The notes under the pieces: generated by a model
What the model was told of the DNA's origin: nothing
The model's input: only the letters and a program-made list of their open reading frames with translations
The model's database searches: none
Program-made: the position numbers and the translations under genes
Shown here: piece by piece, positions 32,956 through 35,187 of the stretch
Layout: each line of letters opens with the position of its first letter
How positions within the stretch are numbered: the first letter of the stretch is position 1
Assembly: GCA_013388515.1 (NCBI GenBank)
Contig: JACAFC010000253.1
Span: forward strand, 1 to 35,187
DNA length: 35,187 bases
Reading direction: 5' to 3'
Source: Ignavibacteriaceae bacterium
Lineage (GTDB): Bacteria; Bacteroidota; Ignavibacteria; Ignavibacteriales; Ignavibacteriaceae

Positions 32956-35187
32956 TTACGAACGCATCGGATTTTTTTTCTTCGGGTTTATTCCCAATTT
33001 TTTAATTGCTTTATCCAAATCTGCAGATTTTAGTTTACCATCTTTTGCTAAACCATTTAATGCAGCTAACACAATATGCTTTGCGTCCACTTCAAAGAAA
33101 TCTCTGAGAGCAGCTCTGCTTTCACTTCTCCCAAAGCCGTCTGTTCCCAGTGAATAGAGAGTGCGTGGAAACCATTTAGCAATTGAATCAGGTAATGCTT
33201 TAACATAATCTGATGAAGCAACAAACACACCATCTTCCTTTTCTAACATTTTGGAGATGTAAGATACTTTCTGGTTTTCATTCGGATGAAGCATATTCCA
33301 TCGTTCAACCTCCAATGCATCTTTCCTTAATTCTTTGTAACTAGTAATGCTCCATACATCAGCAGCGACTTTGTAATCTTCTTCAAGAATTGCGGCTGCT
33401 TTCAAAACTTCATTTATAATTGTTCCGCTGCCAAACAAATGCGCTTTCAACTTTGCATTCTTTTTATCGGATGCTTTGAACTTGTACATGCCTTTCACAA
33501 TTCCTTCTTTTACATTACCAGGCATTTCGGGCATTGGATAGTTTTCATTCATAACTGTGATATAGTAGAACACATCTTCCTTATCTTCATACATTCTTTT
33601 TATTCCATCGCGAATGATTACTGCTAGTTCATATGCAAACGCAGGGTCATAAGCAATAAGATTTGGAACTGAATATGCGAGCAAATGGCTATGCCCATCC
33701 TGATGCTGAAGACCTTCTCCATTTAAAGTTGTTCTGCCGGCAGTGCCGCCAAGCAAAAATCCTTTAGCTCTTATATCACCAGCAGCCCAAACAGAGTCAC
33801 CAATTCTTTGCATACCAAACATCGAATAGTAAATGAAAAATGGAATCATATTAATACCATGTGTTGCATATGCGGTGCCTGCAGCTATGAACGATGAAAT
33901 TGATCCGGCTTCTGTAATACCTTCTTCAAGAATTTGTCCATTCTTAGCTTCTTTATAATAAAGCAAACTGTCTCTATCAACCGGTTCATAAAGCTGACCG
34001 ACGTGCGAATAGATTCCAACTTGCCTAAATAAAGACTCCATTCCAAAAGTTCTCGCTTCATCTGGAACAATTGGAACAATGTACTTTCCAATTTCTTTAT
34101 CTTTCAAAAGCTTTGCAAGAATCCTAACGAACACCATTGTTGTGGAAACTTCTCTTCCTTCAGTTCCTTTGTAAAATTCCTCAAAGATTTCTTCAGGTGG
34201 AGTTTTAATTGGACGAACATCACCCTTTCGCGACGGCACGAATCCGCCAAGTTCTTTTCTTCGTGCTAAAAGATATTTCATCTCCGCACTGTCTTCTGAA
34301 GGTCTAAAGAAAGGAGCATTTGCAATATCATCATCTGATATTGGAATTCCGAAACGGCTGCGGAATTCTTTCATTTCATCTTCGTTCAATTTTTTCTGCT
34401 GGTGAGTAATATTTTTACCTTCACCGCTTTCACCTAAGCCATAACCTTTAATTGTCTTAGCAAGAATAACAGTTGGTTGTCCGACATGTGTGGTTGCTGC
34501 TTTAAAAGCTGCAAAAACTTTTTCCGGGTCATGACCGCCGCGTTTCATTTTTTGCAGCTGTTCATCAGTCATTTTCTCAACCATCTTTAACACATCAGGA
34601 TCTTTACCAAAAAAATGATTTCTGATATACTCCCCAGATTCAACTGAATATTTCTGATACTCGCCATCGACAACTTCACTCATTCGCTTTACAAGTTTAC
34701 CTTCAACATCTTTGTCGAGAAGCGGATCCCAATCTGTTCCCCAAATTACTTTAATAACATTCCATCCGGCACCTCTGAATGCGGCTTCAAGTTCTTGAAT
34801 GATTTTTCCATTACCTCTAACCGGGCCATCGAGCCGCTGTAAATTACAGTTGATTACAAAAGTTAGATTATCGAGTTTTTCTCTCGAAGCAAGAGTGATT
34901 GCACCAAGAGTTTCGGGTTCATCGGTTTCACCGTCACCGAGAAAAGCCCAAACTCTGCCTCCTGGCTTTTTCAACCCACGGTCTTCCAGATAACGATTAA
35001 ATCTCGCCTGATAAATTGCCATGATTGGACCGAGGCCCATCGAAACGGTTGGAAACTCCCAAAAGTCCGGCATTAGCCATGGATGAGGATATGACGACAA
35101 ACCACCGTTTGGTTTTAATTCTCGTCTGAAATTTTCGAGCTGCTCGCTTGATAATCTTCCTTCAAGAAAGGCGCGTGCATAAATTCC
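32956..35187 (-). CDS. aceE: pyruvate dehydrogenase E1 component, homodimeric type (5' end off the window)
   Basis: Thiamine-diphosphate enzyme that decarboxylates pyruvate and acetylates the E2 lipoyl group. 743 residues are visible of about 890 expected. The frame is open to the right edge: the codons before 35100 read GIYARAFLEGRL and ENFRRELKPNGGL, then SSYPHPWLMP, matching the inner part of E. coli AceE, so the real start lies outside. A TTG at 35098-35100 is an internal Leu, not a start. The ThDP motif is GDGETDEPE...NCNLQRLDGP. Other signatures are RGGHDP, DEARTFGMESLFRQ, TLNGEGLQHQDGHSH and LGTDGFGRSESR, where the last part ends the protein. It is the first gene of aceE-aceF-lpd. Confidence 0.96.
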   Translation of the reverse strand, partial: GIYARAFLEGRLSSEQLENFRRELKPNGGLSSYPHPWLMPDFWEFPTVSMGLGPIMAIYQARFNRYLEDRGLKKPGGRVWAFLGDGETDEPETLGAITLASREKLDNLTFVINCNLQRLDGPVRGNGKIIQELEAAFRGAGWNVIKVIWGTDWDPLLDKDVEGKLVKRMSEVVDGEYQKYSVESGEYIRNHFFGKDPDVLKMVEKMTDEQLQKMKRGGHDPEKVFAAFKAATTHVGQPTVILAKTIKGYGLGESGEGKNITHQQKKLNEDEMKEFRSRFGIPISDDDIANAPFFRPSEDSAEMKYLLARRKELGGFVPSRKGDVRPIKTPPEEIFEEFYKGTEGREVSTTMVFVRILAKLLKDKEIGKYIVPIVPDEARTFGMESLFRQVGIYSHVGQLYEPVDRDSLLYYKEAKNGQILEEGITEAGSISSFIAAGTAYATHGINMIPFFIYYSMFGMQRIGDSVWAAGDIRAKGFLLGGTAGRTTLNGEGLQHQDGHSHLLAYSVPNLIAYDPAFAYELAVIIRDGIKRMYEDKEDVFYYITVMNENYPMPEMPGNVKEGIVKGMYKFKASDKKNAKLKAHLFGSGTIINEVLKAAAILEEDYKVAADVWSITSYKELRKDALEVERWNMLHPNENQKVSYISKMLEKEDGVFVASSDYVKALPDSIAKWFPRTLYSLGTDGFGRSESRAALRDFFEVDAKHIVLAALNGLAKDGKLKSADLDKAIKKLGINPKKKNPMRS

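Noticed and set aside
35098-35100. TTG as the start of aceE
   Set aside because: The frame continues to the window edge with sequence that matches the inner part of AceE, so this is an internal Leu and the gene is cut by the window.

Overview
The window comes from an AT-rich bacterium, most likely of the Ignavibacteria / Bacteroidota-Chlorobi branch. The main evidence is four large secreted proteins that end in a type IX secretion (T9SS, Por) C-terminal sorting domain of the NYPNPFNP-S-T style common in that group. Weak ribosome binding sites on many housekeeping genes and a YpdA-type (bacillithiol-linked) reductase fit too. This placement rests on recognised protein families; no rRNA or tRNA gene was seen.

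Layout. Positions 1-260 hold a tandem pair of REP/BIME-like palindromic units. They lie beyond the 3' end of a minus-strand T9SS cargo gene (264-1664). recN follows (2142-3851), then a DUF6588-like outer-membrane protein with a small lipoprotein (3991-5437) closed by a strong terminator, then hemW. From 6749 to 14652 three T9SS cargo genes lie in a row: an M14 zinc carboxypeptidase, an FG-GAP/VCBS-repeat protein and a 1036-residue protein of unknown function. From 14680 to 20467 there is a sugar-use module: an AraC-type regulator divergent from a sugar/H+ MFS transporter and a cytoplasmic DUF5107-TPR protein. A HAD phosphatase, a small secreted protein, ypdA and a class I fructose-bisphosphate aldolase follow. 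Next come a minus-strand pair (membrane-anchored cytochrome c and a SIMPL-domain protein), a YyaL/DUF255 thioredoxin-like protein, and a coupled pair made of a degenerate ECF-like sigma factor and a zinc-finger/FecR anti-sigma-like protein. The right end holds the pyruvate dehydrogenase operon on the minus strand: aceE (cut by the window edge), aceF with two lipoyl domains, and lpd.

How the genes fit together. Central carbon metabolism is represented by aldolase and the pyruvate dehydrogenase complex. Sugar uptake is represented by the AraC/MFS/DUF5107 module. The cell surface is represented by T9SS cargo, the OMP/lipoprotein pair and the cytochrome. No obvious phage, transposase, CRISPR array or defence system is present.

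The most striking non-coding content is the number of distinct small interspersed repeat families. They are the REP-like pair at 1-253, a CTCTCC/GGAGAG palindrome found twice in frame inside the carboxypeptidase gene and once after the next cargo gene, and single elements at about 2036, 22976, 31090 and 32849. The in-frame palindromes and the covarying REP-like hairpins are the best candidates for a second look.
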